Source of the DNA: Mesenet sp031546805
GTDB lineage: Bacteria; Pseudomonadota; Alphaproteobacteria; Rickettsiales; Anaplasmataceae
DNA: 37,095 nt
Assembly (NCBI GenBank): GCA_031546805.1
Contig: JAVBJW010000013.1
Location: 1-37,095, forward strand
Reading direction: 5' to 3'
The first letter of the stretch is position 1. Each line of letters opens with the position of its first letter. This document shows, one piece after another, positions 1-9,600 of the stretch. Below the pieces are notes generated by a model. It ran no database searches. It saw nothing but the letters and a program-made list of their open reading frames with translations, and had not been told where the DNA came from. The translations under genes and the position numbers were made by a program.

Positions 1-1
1 G

Positions 2-163
2 GTAAACGAGCAGGTATATGAAGCAATGCCGAAAATTACTGAGAAGTTTTTTAAAGAAAAATGCAGTCATAAAAAAATAGAAATATTAAAGCAAAATTTT
101 GATGATTACTATTGCGAGAAGAAAATTGGTGACAAAACTAATAAAATTTCAAAAGCTTTATAG
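2..163 (+). pseudogene. 3' end of an ORF entering from outside the window (probable part of a broken gene)
   Basis: A frame is open from the first bases to a TAG at 161-163, giving about 53 residues rich in Lys, Glu and Ile with no stop before the window edge. It overlaps the next ORF (start 99) in a different frame. The downstream ORF has no convincing ribosome binding site at its ATG. The simplest reading is that this is the N-terminal part of the same ancestral gene, shifted out of frame somewhere around 100-160. It could instead be an unrelated small protein. Function is not recognisable. Confidence 0.35.
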
Positions 164-941
164 GAAATATAGTAAATCAGCAACAAAAACACCTACTGAA
201 AAAAGATTAATTGATAATTATAGAGAATTTATAACAAAGCACCCAGACATTAATCTAGAAAGAAGCAATGTAGCTAATTTGAAGACTATTTGTTCTCATG
301 GTACTAATGCATGGACAGTATTCTCAGCATTTGCATTCACTAACTTACAGTTACTACCTAAATTTGCAATGAAAGTAAGGGGAATACCTATAGGTGCAGG
401 TGAATTAATATTTGAAAAAGAAAAAGCAAAGTTCTATAAATGGGTTTCTTATCCAAATACTATAAGCCAAAACTATGTATCAACTGTTTGGTTAGGATCT
501 AAAGATTCAGCATTAGCAGAGATATTTGATTATGCAAATAAATCAACAGAATTATATAAACGTGGTTATGATAAGTTCAAAGAAAAGCTGTTAAAAAAAT
601 GTAAGGATCAAAGTGTAGTACAAGAATTGAAAGAGATTTTAAAATCTGACTTAATGAGTAAGACATATGAAGCTTTATCCAGTATTCCAGTAGTTATTAT
701 TGGAGATGGAATTGGGAGAGTGAGAGTAGTCTCAAGTATTAGTGGAGAAACTGGATATGAGAGAGTAAATATTAGAGCAATAGTAGTTGATAAAAAATAT
801 AAACAATTCATACAAAAATTAATCAAAGAGATTAATATTAAAAAATTCAAAGGTGTAGCTTTGCTTACCACACATGAGTTAGATGCTTTTGAAGATTTAA
901 TAGACCAAAAAAAGGAAAATGTATGCGTTATAAGGAAGTAG
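99..941 (+). CDS. Unrecognised protein with an HGT motif, probably the middle part of a frameshifted gene
   Basis: 280 residues, basic N-terminus, no signal peptide and no membrane segment. Residues about 60-125 hold a compact conserved-looking block: SHGT at about 66-69, then PKF, then GIPIGAGEL, then SYPNTISQN and later a DYAN. A His-Gly-Thr followed by a Gly-rich strand and an Ile-Ser strand resembles the core of PARP/KptA-type ADP-ribosyltransferase folds, but this is a weak pattern match and not an assignment. The start at 99 lacks a Shine-Dalgarno sequence and an open frame runs in from upstream, so the true N-terminus may lie in the previous ORF. The 3' end overlaps the next ORF by 19 bases next to a run of seven A at 907-913. 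One extra A there would fuse this frame to the next. Probably a decayed or phase-variable accessory gene. Confidence 0.5.
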   Translation: MMITIARRKLVTKLIKFQKLYRKYSKSATKTPTEKRLIDNYREFITKHPDINLERSNVANLKTICSHGTNAWTVFSAFAFTNLQLLPKFAMKVRGIPIGAGELIFEKEKAKFYKWVSYPNTISQNYVSTVWLGSKDSALAEIFDYANKSTELYKRGYDKFKEKLLKKCKDQSVVQELKEILKSDLMSKTYEALSSIPVVIIGDGIGRVRVVSSISGETGYERVNIRAIVVDKKYKQFIQKLIKEINIKKFKGVALLTTHELDAFEDLIDQKKENVCVIRK

Positions 942-1516
942 GAAGACCAAGAGGTAGATTAATTCCTATAGGTGTACATGAAAATACTTTTATACACGAT
1001 TTTTTAAGTACATTTGGTGATAAATTACCTTTTAGTACTTCTGATAAATTTAATAGAGTATCTATAGAAAGAACAACTTTAACAAAAGAAGAAATTAAAG
1101 GTCAGCTTATAGTTAGTACTGGTAAAGCAGGTTATTATAAAGCTAATCCTGACATTAATGTAATGTATGATGAAGAGGACAGTGGTTATCTAAACGCTGA
1201 AATAGATAACAATTTGTTTTCTTTCGACAAACAAGAATGTGATGAAATAGAAGACATACTACAACCTCAGATGCGACCTCCAATAATAGAGAATTTTAAT
1301 TCTACAAAAGATTTAAGTTTCAAACCGACATCATATGCAAGATCACCAATGTTAAACACAAGCAGCTCTATCATTGTTAATAATCATCAAGTACAAGTGA
1401 TAAGGGATAAAACAGCAAGTAATAAACAACGTCAAAAAACCAGCCCAACAAGAAAAGGAGTGTTCAACAAACTGTGTCAAAGCAAAATTAACTCAACTGA
1501 ATTTTCAATCTGTTAG
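923..1516 (+). CDS. Unrecognised protein, probable C-terminal part of the same broken gene, tail derived from an IS end
   Basis: 197 residues. The first about 110 look like a folded domain with an acidic stretch (DEEDSGYL), and the rest is polar and Ser/Asn/Gln-rich. It starts inside the end of the preceding ORF. It lies in the same frame as the ORF that enters at the window start, which supports a single ancestral gene with two shifts that cancel. The reading frame stops at 1516 only after passing into the decayed IS256 copy whose transposase stop codon is at 1505-1507 on the other strand. The last roughly 15-25 residues are therefore probably insertion-sequence DNA and not original protein. 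No function is recognised. Confidence 0.45.
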   Translation: MRYKEVGRPRGRLIPIGVHENTFIHDFLSTFGDKLPFSTSDKFNRVSIERTTLTKEEIKGQLIVSTGKAGYYKANPDINVMYDEEDSGYLNAEIDNNLFSFDKQECDEIEDILQPQMRPPIIENFNSTKDLSFKPTSYARSPMLNTSSSIIVNNHQVQVIRDKTASNKQRQKTSPTRKGVFNKLCQSKINSTEFSIC

Positions 1517-1963
1517 GAAAGAAAATATCAAGCTGAGAAAGCCCAATTTGGTATAGCCATAGTCCAATTTCTGTTCTATCTTTTTTATATTATACAAGGC
1601 ATTTGTGCTGGTAAATGATCCCTTGGTTTTTTCCTGATTTGCCTGCTCTATGGGATTGGTAGTATAAACTAGCCGCCTAACAGGATCTGAGTACTTAAAA
1701 TAGCCAGCCCAATTATTTTTTTTTACTACCTGTGGCTCAAATCTCTATCTCGAGGCGTTATAAGCTCAAATGAGTCTGAATCTGTATTTTGAACTTTTGC
1801 CCATTCCTAATTCTCATTTGATAGATATTTCACCTTCTAAACTTACCTCTAGCAGCTTTTTTATCAGATGTGTTAATGCTCCATCTCTTCCAGTTAAAGG
1901 CCTCTCGTATAGACGATAATATATTGTTCTCCAACTCTTTATAATCTACTTTTCTGTTTGATA
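1505..1963 (-). mobile_element. IS256-family transposase remnant (internal deletion, frameshifts)
   Basis: Read on the minus strand in several frames, this stretch gives recognisable pieces of an IS256/mutator-type transposase in the correct order. Near 1963-1915 is an N-terminal KVDYKELENNILSSIRE, then after a shift RPLTGRDGALTHLIKKLLE and SLEGEIS. Stops and shifts follow, with NGKSSK-like sequence, PRDR and FEPQVVKK (about 1760-1720). It then jumps directly to NWAGYF, RRLVYTTNPIEQAN and a C-terminus ending at a TGA at 1505-1507. The catalytic central portion of this roughly 400-residue family is missing, so the copy is dead. It fills the gap between the broken gene upstream and prmC. Confidence 0.85.
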
Positions 1964-1993
1964 TACTTTTGGAAATACTCCCTAAAAATTTGA

Positions 1994-2833
1994 TTATGGC
2001 TGTTTTACTATAATACAGCGTTTATTTCCGGATAAATCATGTGCATAAGCAATGAAAATTAAGTTATATAGATGTACAATTTTTTTGATATTATTTTGCG
2101 CTTCTCCTATTTCTAATATCGCAAAACCTCCTCTTTTGAGACTTCTTTTTAGCACAAAAAAAATACTAAGATAACATTTTAAACCATTGCTGCCACCATC
2201 AAGTGCAATATTTGGTTCATTTTGTACTTCTGGTTGTAAGTTTTTTAACATGCTTTTTTTTATGTATGGGGGGTTGCTAATTATCAAATCAAATGAATTA
2301 TTACATTTTTCCCAAGAACCAAAAATGATATTTGCCCTGCCAAGTAAATTGTGCGTTTTTACGTTATTTACCGCTACTCTATAAGAGTTAACGCTTTTTT
2401 CAAAACCTACACCAGTAGAGCCCCTATATTCATGCAATATGGATATTAGTAAACAACCTGTACCTGTGCCAAAGTCAGCAATTCTCAATTTTTTATTTTT
2501 ATTTCTGTAATATTTTAACACTGTTGAAATAATTGTTTCACTATCTGGTCTTGGATCCAGTACATGCTGATTTACTGCAAAATCCAAACTCCAAAATTCA
2601 CGCTTACCTACTATTTGTGCTATAGGATATCTTTTACATCTTTTAGCAATAAGTTGCATGAATGACTTTTCATGTTCTTCTTCAACTTTACAGTCATAAT
2701 TGGCGATAACAAAAGACCTTTCTAACCCTAAAGCATGCCCTATTAATATTTCACTATCAAGCCTAGAAGTACTAATTCCATGAAGTGAAAGATTGCTTAT
2801 ACCTTCTTTTAGCAAAGCACCTATGGTTTTCAT
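1994..2833 (-). CDS. prmC: Peptide chain release factor N5-glutamine methyltransferase
   Basis: 279 residues, close to the usual length of about 277. PrmC (HemK) methylates the glutamine of the GGQ motif in release factors RF1 and RF2, using S-adenosylmethionine, in the cytoplasm. Visible landmarks are an N-terminal helical release-factor-binding domain (1-80), PRPDSE at 94-99, the SAM-binding ADFGTGTG at 119-126, and the catalytic NPPY at 187-190, which is the signature of N-methyltransferases acting on planar amides. The C-terminal FAILEIGE block is also typical. ATG at 2831-2833. A perfect TATAAT lies at 2845-2850 on the minus strand, without a good -35 partner. The gene abuts the IS256 remnant at its 3' end but is intact. 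Confidence 0.95.
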   Translation of the reverse strand: MKTIGALLKEGISNLSLHGISTSRLDSEILIGHALGLERSFVIANYDCKVEEEHEKSFMQLIAKRCKRYPIAQIVGKREFWSLDFAVNQHVLDPRPDSETIISTVLKYYRNKNKKLRIADFGTGTGCLLISILHEYRGSTGVGFEKSVNSYRVAVNNVKTHNLLGRANIIFGSWEKCNNSFDLIISNPPYIKKSMLKNLQPEVQNEPNIALDGGSNGLKCYLSIFFVLKRSLKRGGFAILEIGEAQNNIKKIVHLYNLIFIAYAHDLSGNKRCIIVKQP

Positions 2834-2880
2834 AAAATAAATATATTATACTTTCTTTCACAATTAAAGTAGTGAATTTT

Positions 2881-2909
2881 AAGTATATAGATAAAATACC
2901 TATATACTT
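2881..2909. repeat. 10-bp inverted repeat between the ankyrin gene and prmC
   Basis: AAGTATATAG at 2881-2890 and its exact complement CTATATACTT at 2900-2909 enclose a 9-base loop. It lies just past the stop of the ankyrin gene and upstream of prmC, both on the minus strand, so a transcript-ending or processing hairpin is possible. It has no T-run on the minus strand and is wholly A/T-rich apart from the ends, so a standard intrinsic terminator is not supported. Confidence 0.35.
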
Positions 2910-2930
2910 TAGTCTGATAATTATTAGAAG

Positions 2931-4271
2931 TTATTGTGCCAAATATAACACTGATGTTTCTTGCTCAACATTAGCTCCGGTTAGTGATGCGTTTGGTTCT
3001 TCACAAGCTTCTTTTAATTTTGTTAAAAATGCGTTTGCTTTATCTGGATGAAGTTTTAGAAACGTTAAAGTTATATATTCCACAAAACTTAACAAATATT
3101 CTGGTATAAAGGACAATTGCTCATGAGAGCCATATTTTCCCTTAACGTTTTTAAATTCCTCAATCAGTTTTTTTTGATCAGTTTCATTATTTATATATTC
3201 TGCAATAACTTTTGCAATTTTTTGTTTACCTTTACTTGCATTTGCCTCTATTAACTTACCTAAATGAGGCATTGCTTTTATTTCTTCAAATGCTTCAAGG
3301 CAATAATTTTTAAGTCTAGGTGTATTATTTATTTTTTCTCTTACACATTGACTTTCTTTACTGATATCAGCACCATAAAGTAGAAGTAAGAAGAAGACTT
3401 CTGTATATCCTGCTTTAGCAGCATCATGTAGAGGTGTCATTCCACCATTATCTTTGGCATTAACGTCTATCTTTTTTTGCTGTAAAAACAACCGTATAAA
3501 CTCTGGATTTTTAGATCCAACAGCCCAATGTAGAGGTGTACATCCATACGTACCTTTAGCATTAACATCCGCACCTCTATTAAGAAGCAACTTTATTATT
3601 TCTACATTGTTACTTTTAGTAGCACAATGCAGAGGTCCATCTCCTCCAAAATCTTTGGCATTAACATCCGCACCTCTATTAAGAAGCAATTCTATGACTT
3701 TTACATTTTCATATTTAGTGGAAATATATAAAGGTGTACCTTCATATATCCCACCATACCCAAATCGTGAATAAAAATTAATATTTGCACCTGCTTCTAT
3801 AAGTAGTTCTACTGTTTCTGCATTTGCATAGTGAGCAGCAATATGTAAAATCTTTTGATCAATAGTAACATCAGCTCCATATTTAATAAGTAGCTGAACT
3901 ATTGCTTGAGCTATATCTTGGCTGTTGTTTTTAATAGTATTACTCAAAGTATTTCTTCCTCTCCGACTTTGAATATTGGGATCTGCTCCACGTTGAAGAA
4001 GCAGTTCAACTATTTCTTTACTCCCAGAACAAGAAGCATAGTATAGAGCTGTGCATCCTTGCTCATTACTTGGGTCACCGCTATGTTGAGCATCAACATC
4101 TGCTCCTCTATCCAATAAAGACTTTACTTCTTCTACATTTCCATCTTTAACAGCTTGTAATAATTGTTCATCAAGTGATATAACATCTATTCCTATCCCA
4201 AAAAAAACTTTAATCTCTTCTAAACATCGATAAATAACAGATATTATTCTGGCAATTAAATTCTGTAACAT
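2931..4271 (-). CDS. Ankyrin-repeat protein
   Basis: 446 residues. After a hydrophobic, amphipathic N-terminus (about 1-30) come about eight ankyrin units between residues 37 and 305, most with the LLL-x-x-GADVNA type end and TPLH start. Units at about 178-240 are nearly identical, and a 32-nucleotide identical stretch recurs 99 bases apart (3559-3590 and 3658-3689), so recent repeat duplication is likely. Residues about 310-446 are a separate helical, Lys/Glu-rich domain that I do not recognise. Ankyrin repeats bind proteins, and in this bacterial group such genes often encode effectors, but no secretion signal is identifiable. An AGAGGG ribosome binding site lies six bases before the ATG at 4269-4271. 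Located between prmC and mnmE, with 74 bases to mnmE. Confidence 0.9.
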   Translation of the reverse strand: MLQNLIARIISVIYRCLEEIKVFFGIGIDVISLDEQLLQAVKDGNVEEVKSLLDRGADVDAQHSGDPSNEQGCTALYYASCSGSKEIVELLLQRGADPNIQSRRGRNTLSNTIKNNSQDIAQAIVQLLIKYGADVTIDQKILHIAAHYANAETVELLIEAGANINFYSRFGYGGIYEGTPLYISTKYENVKVIELLLNRGADVNAKDFGGDGPLHCATKSNNVEIIKLLLNRGADVNAKGTYGCTPLHWAVGSKNPEFIRLFLQQKKIDVNAKDNGGMTPLHDAAKAGYTEVFFLLLLYGADISKESQCVREKINNTPRLKNYCLEAFEEIKAMPHLGKLIEANASKGKQKIAKVIAEYINNETDQKKLIEEFKNVKGKYGSHEQLSFIPEYLLSFVEYITLTFLKLHPDKANAFLTKLKEACEEPNASLTGANVEQETSVLYLAQ

Positions 4272-4345
4272 AAATTCCCTCTAGTTTTACATTAATATAT
4301 TAGTATATTTTTTTACCACAGTCAATAGTTTAGAGCTTAAAATTG

Positions 4346-5659
4346 TTATTTTCCAAGGCAAAACTTGCTAAATACACTATCTAGTATCTCGTTAGCATCA
4401 ATTATACCAACGATTTTTCCAAGTTCTCTAGCAGATAATCTTAAATCTTCTGATATTAGTTCAATTGGCTTATTATCGTCAAAAAGCAGTAGATACTCCA
4501 GTGCTTTTTGTATACAATTTCTATGCCTTTGACGTGTGATAATTGGTGCATCATCACAAGTTAATTTTTCTTGTGCCTTGTTTTTTATCAACTCTATTAA
4601 TTTATCGATTCCTTTATTTTGATGCACAGAGATTGGCAAAAAATCCATACCATTGACTGAGAAAAAATTACTCTCTTGATTATCAGCCTTACTTATAACA
4701 AAAATTGTACGTTCATCGACCAAAGATAGAGTTTTGCTATCTAAGTTGTTTATTTTATCAAAAAGCGCAATTTTTAAATCAGCCGAGTTAGCTCTTTTTC
4801 TTGCTCTTTCAATGCCCTCACATTCTACTGGATCAGAGCTATCGCGAATACCGGCAGTGTCTGAAATAATGATTGGGTATCCACCAATATCGATATGTGC
4901 TTCCAAAACATCCCTAGTTGTACCAGCATATTGAGAGGTTATAGCGATATCACGCCTTGCTAAGCAGTTGAATAAAGTTGATTTACCAACATTTGGTTCA
5001 CCTATTATTACGACATGCAATCCTTCACGTAGTCTTTCACCTTTTCTCTCATCGTTTAAGTGATTTCTAAAAGAGTTGATCAAATTTCGTACTTCTTTAC
5101 CTAATTCCTTTAATACAGAACTTTCGATATCTTCAGGAAAATCGATATATGCTTCAATATTTGACTGTATATCAATCAATTTCTGCCGCCATTTTTTATA
5201 CAATACATCCAATTCTCCTGACATTTGCCTTAACGCCTGCTTTGCCTGTGTTTTTGTCTCTGCATCAATTAGATCAGCAAGTCCTTCAGCTGCAGTTAGA
5301 CTTAATTTATTATTTAAAAAAGCTCTTAGAGAAAACTCTCCTGGTTTAGCCATGACAAAGATTTTTGACAGCTTTTCTAATACTATCTTGATAACAGCCT
5401 TGCTGCCATGTAACTGCAACTCTATTACATCTTCTCCAGTAAAACTGTGTGGTGCTGGAAAGTAAAGAACAATCCCTTCATCTATTAATTGATTGCCTTT
5501 ATCATACAATCTAGCAAAAGTTGCAACTCTTGGTTTGATTTTTTTTTTAATATTAAAATATTCTAATACTTTTAGAGAATCAGAGCCTGATATTCTAATG
5601 ATTGCTACCCCTGATTTGCTAAATGCTGTTGATAAAGCAAAGATTGTATCGCTTGTCAT
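4346..5659 (-). CDS. mnmE: tRNA uridine-5-carboxymethylaminomethyl modification GTPase
   Basis: 437 residues, normal length for MnmE (TrmE). With MnmG it installs the carboxymethylaminomethyl group on wobble U34 of certain tRNAs. The N-terminal formyl-tetrahydrofolate-binding domain (about 1-117) begins with the typical DTIFALST and contains GVAIIRISG. The G domain is inserted in a helical domain and shows the P-loop GEPNVGKS at 220-227, DTAGIRD (G3) near 267 and SKAD (G4). The C-terminal tetrapeptide is CLGK, against the usual C-[IL]-G-K, with the catalytic Cys at 434. The start lies 9 bases after the thyX stop, so the two are probably cotranscribed. Confidence 0.96.
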   Translation of the reverse strand: MTSDTIFALSTAFSKSGVAIIRISGSDSLKVLEYFNIKKKIKPRVATFARLYDKGNQLIDEGIVLYFPAPHSFTGEDVIELQLHGSKAVIKIVLEKLSKIFVMAKPGEFSLRAFLNNKLSLTAAEGLADLIDAETKTQAKQALRQMSGELDVLYKKWRQKLIDIQSNIEAYIDFPEDIESSVLKELGKEVRNLINSFRNHLNDERKGERLREGLHVVIIGEPNVGKSTLFNCLARRDIAITSQYAGTTRDVLEAHIDIGGYPIIISDTAGIRDSSDPVECEGIERARKRANSADLKIALFDKINNLDSKTLSLVDERTIFVISKADNQESNFFSVNGMDFLPISVHQNKGIDKLIELIKNKAQEKLTCDDAPIITRQRHRNCIQKALEYLLLFDDNKPIELISEDLRLSARELGKIVGIIDANEILDSVFSKFCLGK

Positions 5660-5668
5660 TTTGATTTT

Positions 5669-6541
5669 TTACACTTTTAGCACAGACACAAGCTCATTCC
5701 ATTCTCTTTTACCGATACCACTTTCTTCTTGAGTAACTTTTTCTCCTTTGATTAGTCTGCGTACTATATCTAGTCCTTTTTTTGAAATAGAGGTCGATTC
5801 TAAGCAATACTCAACAAAAGCATTGTAAGTTAAAGGTACCCATTTTTTCACTATCTTGATCATTTCTGCAGCATAAGCTCTGATTTCGTATTGAGCATGA
5901 TCATCGCTCCTAAGTTTTAAAAAATGAAGAAGATTATGCAGATCAATCTTCCAATACATTTCAGTATAGTAGTTTAAAGTTAAATTTATTCTGGCAATTT
6001 CCCTTGCCAGTCCATCTTCAAGAAATTGATCATAGCTAGAATATACAAGATTAGAATTGTTATTTAAAACTTCTATTACGTTTTCAGCAACTTTTGGGTC
6101 TAACTCTTCTCCTCTACCTTGAGCATTGTTTTGAGATTGCATGGCAACCTGATTTACCTCTGGTATATAAAATTCGCGACTCAGTATTGAATATCTAGCT
6201 GAATACTCATTAACATTTGCGGTTCTGTGCCGTATCCACTGCCTAGCAACAAATATTGGTAATTTAACATGAAATTTGATTTCACACATTTCAAATGGAG
6301 TGGTATGAAAATGTCTCATCAAATAGTTAATTAAAGCTGCATCTTGGCTAATATGCTTGGTTCCTTCGCCATAAGAAACACGAGCTGCTTGTACCACGCT
6401 ACTGTCAGAACCCATGTAGTCTATTATGCGAATAAAACCATGATCTAAAACTTTACATTCCTTATATAGGATATCATCTATCTCTTTAACGGTAACACGT
6501 TTTGTTTGGTAAGTGGTTTGATTATTTATGTCTATATCCAT
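5669..6541 (-). CDS. thyX: Flavin-dependent thymidylate synthase
   Basis: 290 residues. ThyX makes dTMP from dUMP using methylenetetrahydrofolate, FAD and NADPH, as the alternative to ThyA. The signature RHR at 104-106 is followed by NEYSARYS at 111-118, matching the ThyX motif (RHRxxxxNExSxRY). DDHAQYEIR and AYAAEM near residues 212-227 match the C-terminal nucleotide/FAD-binding region. It is the promoter-proximal gene of a thyX-mnmE pair. A good promoter precedes it. It follows the end of the virB operon by about 95 bases with no clear terminator between. Confidence 0.96.
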   Translation of the reverse strand: MDIDINNQTTYQTKRVTVKEIDDILYKECKVLDHGFIRIIDYMGSDSSVVQAARVSYGEGTKHISQDAALINYLMRHFHTTPFEMCEIKFHVKLPIFVARQWIRHRTANVNEYSARYSILSREFYIPEVNQVAMQSQNNAQGRGEELDPKVAENVIEVLNNNSNLVYSSYDQFLEDGLAREIARINLTLNYYTEMYWKIDLHNLLHFLKLRSDDHAQYEIRAYAAEMIKIVKKWVPLTYNAFVEYCLESTSISKKGLDIVRRLIKGEKVTQEESGIGKREWNELVSVLKV

Positions 6542-6565
6542 AAAATACCTTAAATCTCTACTATA

Positions 6566-6594
6566 ATAATACTGGCTTTAGTAGTTTTTTGCAA
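6566..6594 (-). promoter_or_regulatory. Probable sigma70-type promoter of thyX-mnmE
   Basis: On the minus strand: TTGCAA at 6589-6594, a 17-base spacer, and TATTAT at 6566-6571, about 25 bases before the thyX ATG. Both boxes match consensus at most positions and the spacer is ideal. In so A+T-rich a genome the -10 alone would be weak evidence; the pairing raises it. Confidence 0.5.
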
Positions 6595-6635
6595 TTTTTT
6601 GTATTATTTCTTAACTATTATGATCATCACTAATC

Positions 6636-9600
6636 TTAGTTATCACTTGATTCATCCCGATCACTTTTTTGTTGCTCTTTCACTTGCTCTATTTTATCCT
6701 GCAATGCTTCAATTTCCCTCTTCTTCTTTTGTTCTTCTTGCATCTGCTCAAGTTTTTCTTCTGTACTGGAACTACTTTTTATCTTATTACTTGCACCATT
6801 AGGTTCTAGCTCCTGAGAGTCATCGCTATGTAAAGCTTCTTGCTGCTGCTCAGGCTTATCTTCAGTATTATAATCACTTTCTACACTATCACTTGTGATT
6901 TGGTTTGATTGTTCAAAATCTGAACCCTGTGGAGAGATATTTTCTTGCAATTGCTCATCATTTCTTGGTCTATCATCAATTTCTATTGGTATTTCAATTT
7001 GTATATTTTCTTCCTGTTCTAAATTACTTCCAGAATTTATAATATTGAATTCTATACCTTCTTTGCTTGAATGATAGTCTTCTTGTGGTAATTTACGATC
7101 TATAACATTAAGTTCTATATTCTCTCCTCCTTTATCTGAATCACCATCTCTTATTATTAACTGTTCTACATCTTCTAAACTATTACCCTCATTGGCTTGG
7201 AATTGGTTGCCATCCCTTGGTTTTGTTTCTTCTCCAATTAAACTTTCATAATTATCCTCTATTTGTAACTGATCTGAGCTTATTTCATCTATTGCTTGTG
7301 TTGTAGTTTCATCTCGCCTTAGCTCTTCATGAGAAGTTTGACTGTGAGTATCACTTTCTGAGGTAATACTTTCTCCTGCTATTGGATCTATTGATCCAAT
7401 ACTACTACTGCGACTAAGTTCCATATTCGAAGCACCGTCCTCTTCCACTGGTTGTCTTTCCCCTGATTCATAATTACTGATAGTGCTATCATATTGATCA
7501 CCAAGCTTTTCATGCAGTAATCGATCAACCCTGTTGAATTCATCAATATCATTGTCACGTAGTAATTTTGCTCTTGCATGTAAAATTTCATTTATATCTT
7601 GATTTTCTTTTAACTTGAGCTGTCCAGCAGTATCAAGATCTCTATCAATGGTAGTTAAAAGATCAACAGCATCACTGCCAACATCTCCTTCGCTGGGAGC
7701 TAATGCATCAATATCAATAGGTTTACTTCTTGGAAACGGTGATTCATCGTCTTCTGGGCGCCTTGGTGGCAAATAGGTAGATGGTTTGTGTTTTTCAGGA
7801 CCAAGTATCTTATCACGAAGTTTTTCCATAAAAAATGCATGTTGTGATTTAATATCCTCCAATTCCCCAGTTTCTTTTCTGCCAAGCATTCTATCAACAG
7901 CGTCTTTACCAAGATATTTAAGTGTATCAAGTCCAGAATAACTCAGGTGTGCACCAATAACAGCTCGATAGTAATCAAGTTTCTTTAGTTGTTTATCAAG
8001 CTTTTTTCCAACTTCAAATTCAGATTGAGACATGGTAATTGCTTTTGTTGCCTCAGATGTAAAGCTTATAGCTGTGCCTAAAATTGGTACTCGTTTTACT
8101 GTATTTACAATAGTGCTACCTGTTTTTTCAAGACCACCACCAATTTTATCTTGCCAACCAAACTTTAAGCCAGCAATAAGCTCTCCTATCTTGCCACCTA
8201 CATCTCTGCCGGAAGGATGAAAAAACCCATCCCATACTCCAGAAAGCATTGTCGACATTACAGAACCACCTCCAAGGGAAGAGCCTATGTTAGTAACAAA
8301 TGAGCGCATTAAAGACATTAAAAGTGCCAGCAGAAGTAGTATTAGTAGTTCTGGCCATATTATTAAATGACCCTTTCGTATCTGTTTAATTATTGAGTGA
8401 TCATATTGCTTATCTAATTCCTCTTTAGAAGTCGAATTAATAGCATTCGAACCGATTAATGATATTAATGCTCTTTTAACATCCTCTTGAAGCTGTCTAT
8501 AGTTATTTGGAATATTTCTATTTTTTGAATCTTCAATTTGACGCAATTGTATATTACCTAAACCAAGCTTTTTAATTTCATTTTTTATATCTTCAACAAG
8601 TCTGGCAATTGCAGTGCCATTTATTGTAGGTAATGCCATCAATGAATTCAATAAATTGGCAAGATTAATAAATATTGAATTTTCTATTACTGAAATACCA
8701 TCTGGATTTTTACTACCTGTTATATCAGGATCAAAATAAGGATAATCTATGTAACGAAAATCTTTTTCTGTATATTCAGGTGGTACTGGAATTACTGCCC
8801 CACCACCAGTAAATGTAAATCTAGATATACGATCTTCTCCATAATCAGATTTGTTTAAGCTATCATGAGCGTTCCATTCATAAAAAATGTCGATCACCTT
8901 TGGTACATATTTTTGTCCTGGTGTCCAAGCGTAAAAAGAGCTATCAAGTAAACATAAGCGACCAACACAGAGCTTCACTTCCATCCATTTGTTATAACAC
9001 GCAGTAAAACCGAATAATCTATAGTATGTATTCATAATGAGAGAACCAAACAATGAAAGCAAAGTGAAAATCATTATTGATTGTAAAGAAAAACTGATGC
9101 ATTGCGTGAGCCAACCATCAAACAATGATTTAAGCTTTGAGAATAGGATACCAACAAAAAATATTGGCATTAATGCTATGAGCAAAGCCATGCCAATTAA
9201 CCCAGCAAGATAGATAACAAATGCATACATGCACAATAAAACATATATCAAAACAGCAATAATGATAAATAAAGTGCCAAATATTCCAAGAAACTCACTT
9301 ACAATAAGCGCTTTCATCTTGATATTCCATACTATAGGAGAAAATATCTTATCTCTTATCATATAATCTAAAAAAGCAAATGGTGCCTCCTGATTGTAAT
9401 TACTCATACCAGAGTGATCATTTATTATGCCAATAATCGTATCAGTACCATCGATAAATAATGACAATAAATGATCATAAAAAAACTGCCAACTATTAGG
9501 TGAGATTAACATAAAAATCAGTGATATTTTTAAAACTCTAGCAATAAAATCAGGCATCGGATGTTGTACCATGCCAAAAATGTAAAGTAATGACGAGATC

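Noticed and set aside
3454..3774. 106-codon plus-strand ORF opposite the ankyrin gene
   Set aside because: Repeated composition mirrors the ankyrin repeats on the other strand; a shadow frame.
7388..7930. Minus-strand ORFs of 67 and 76 codons inside the virB6-4 region
   Set aside because: They lie in another frame of a clear long coding gene and have no ribosome binding sites; chance frames.
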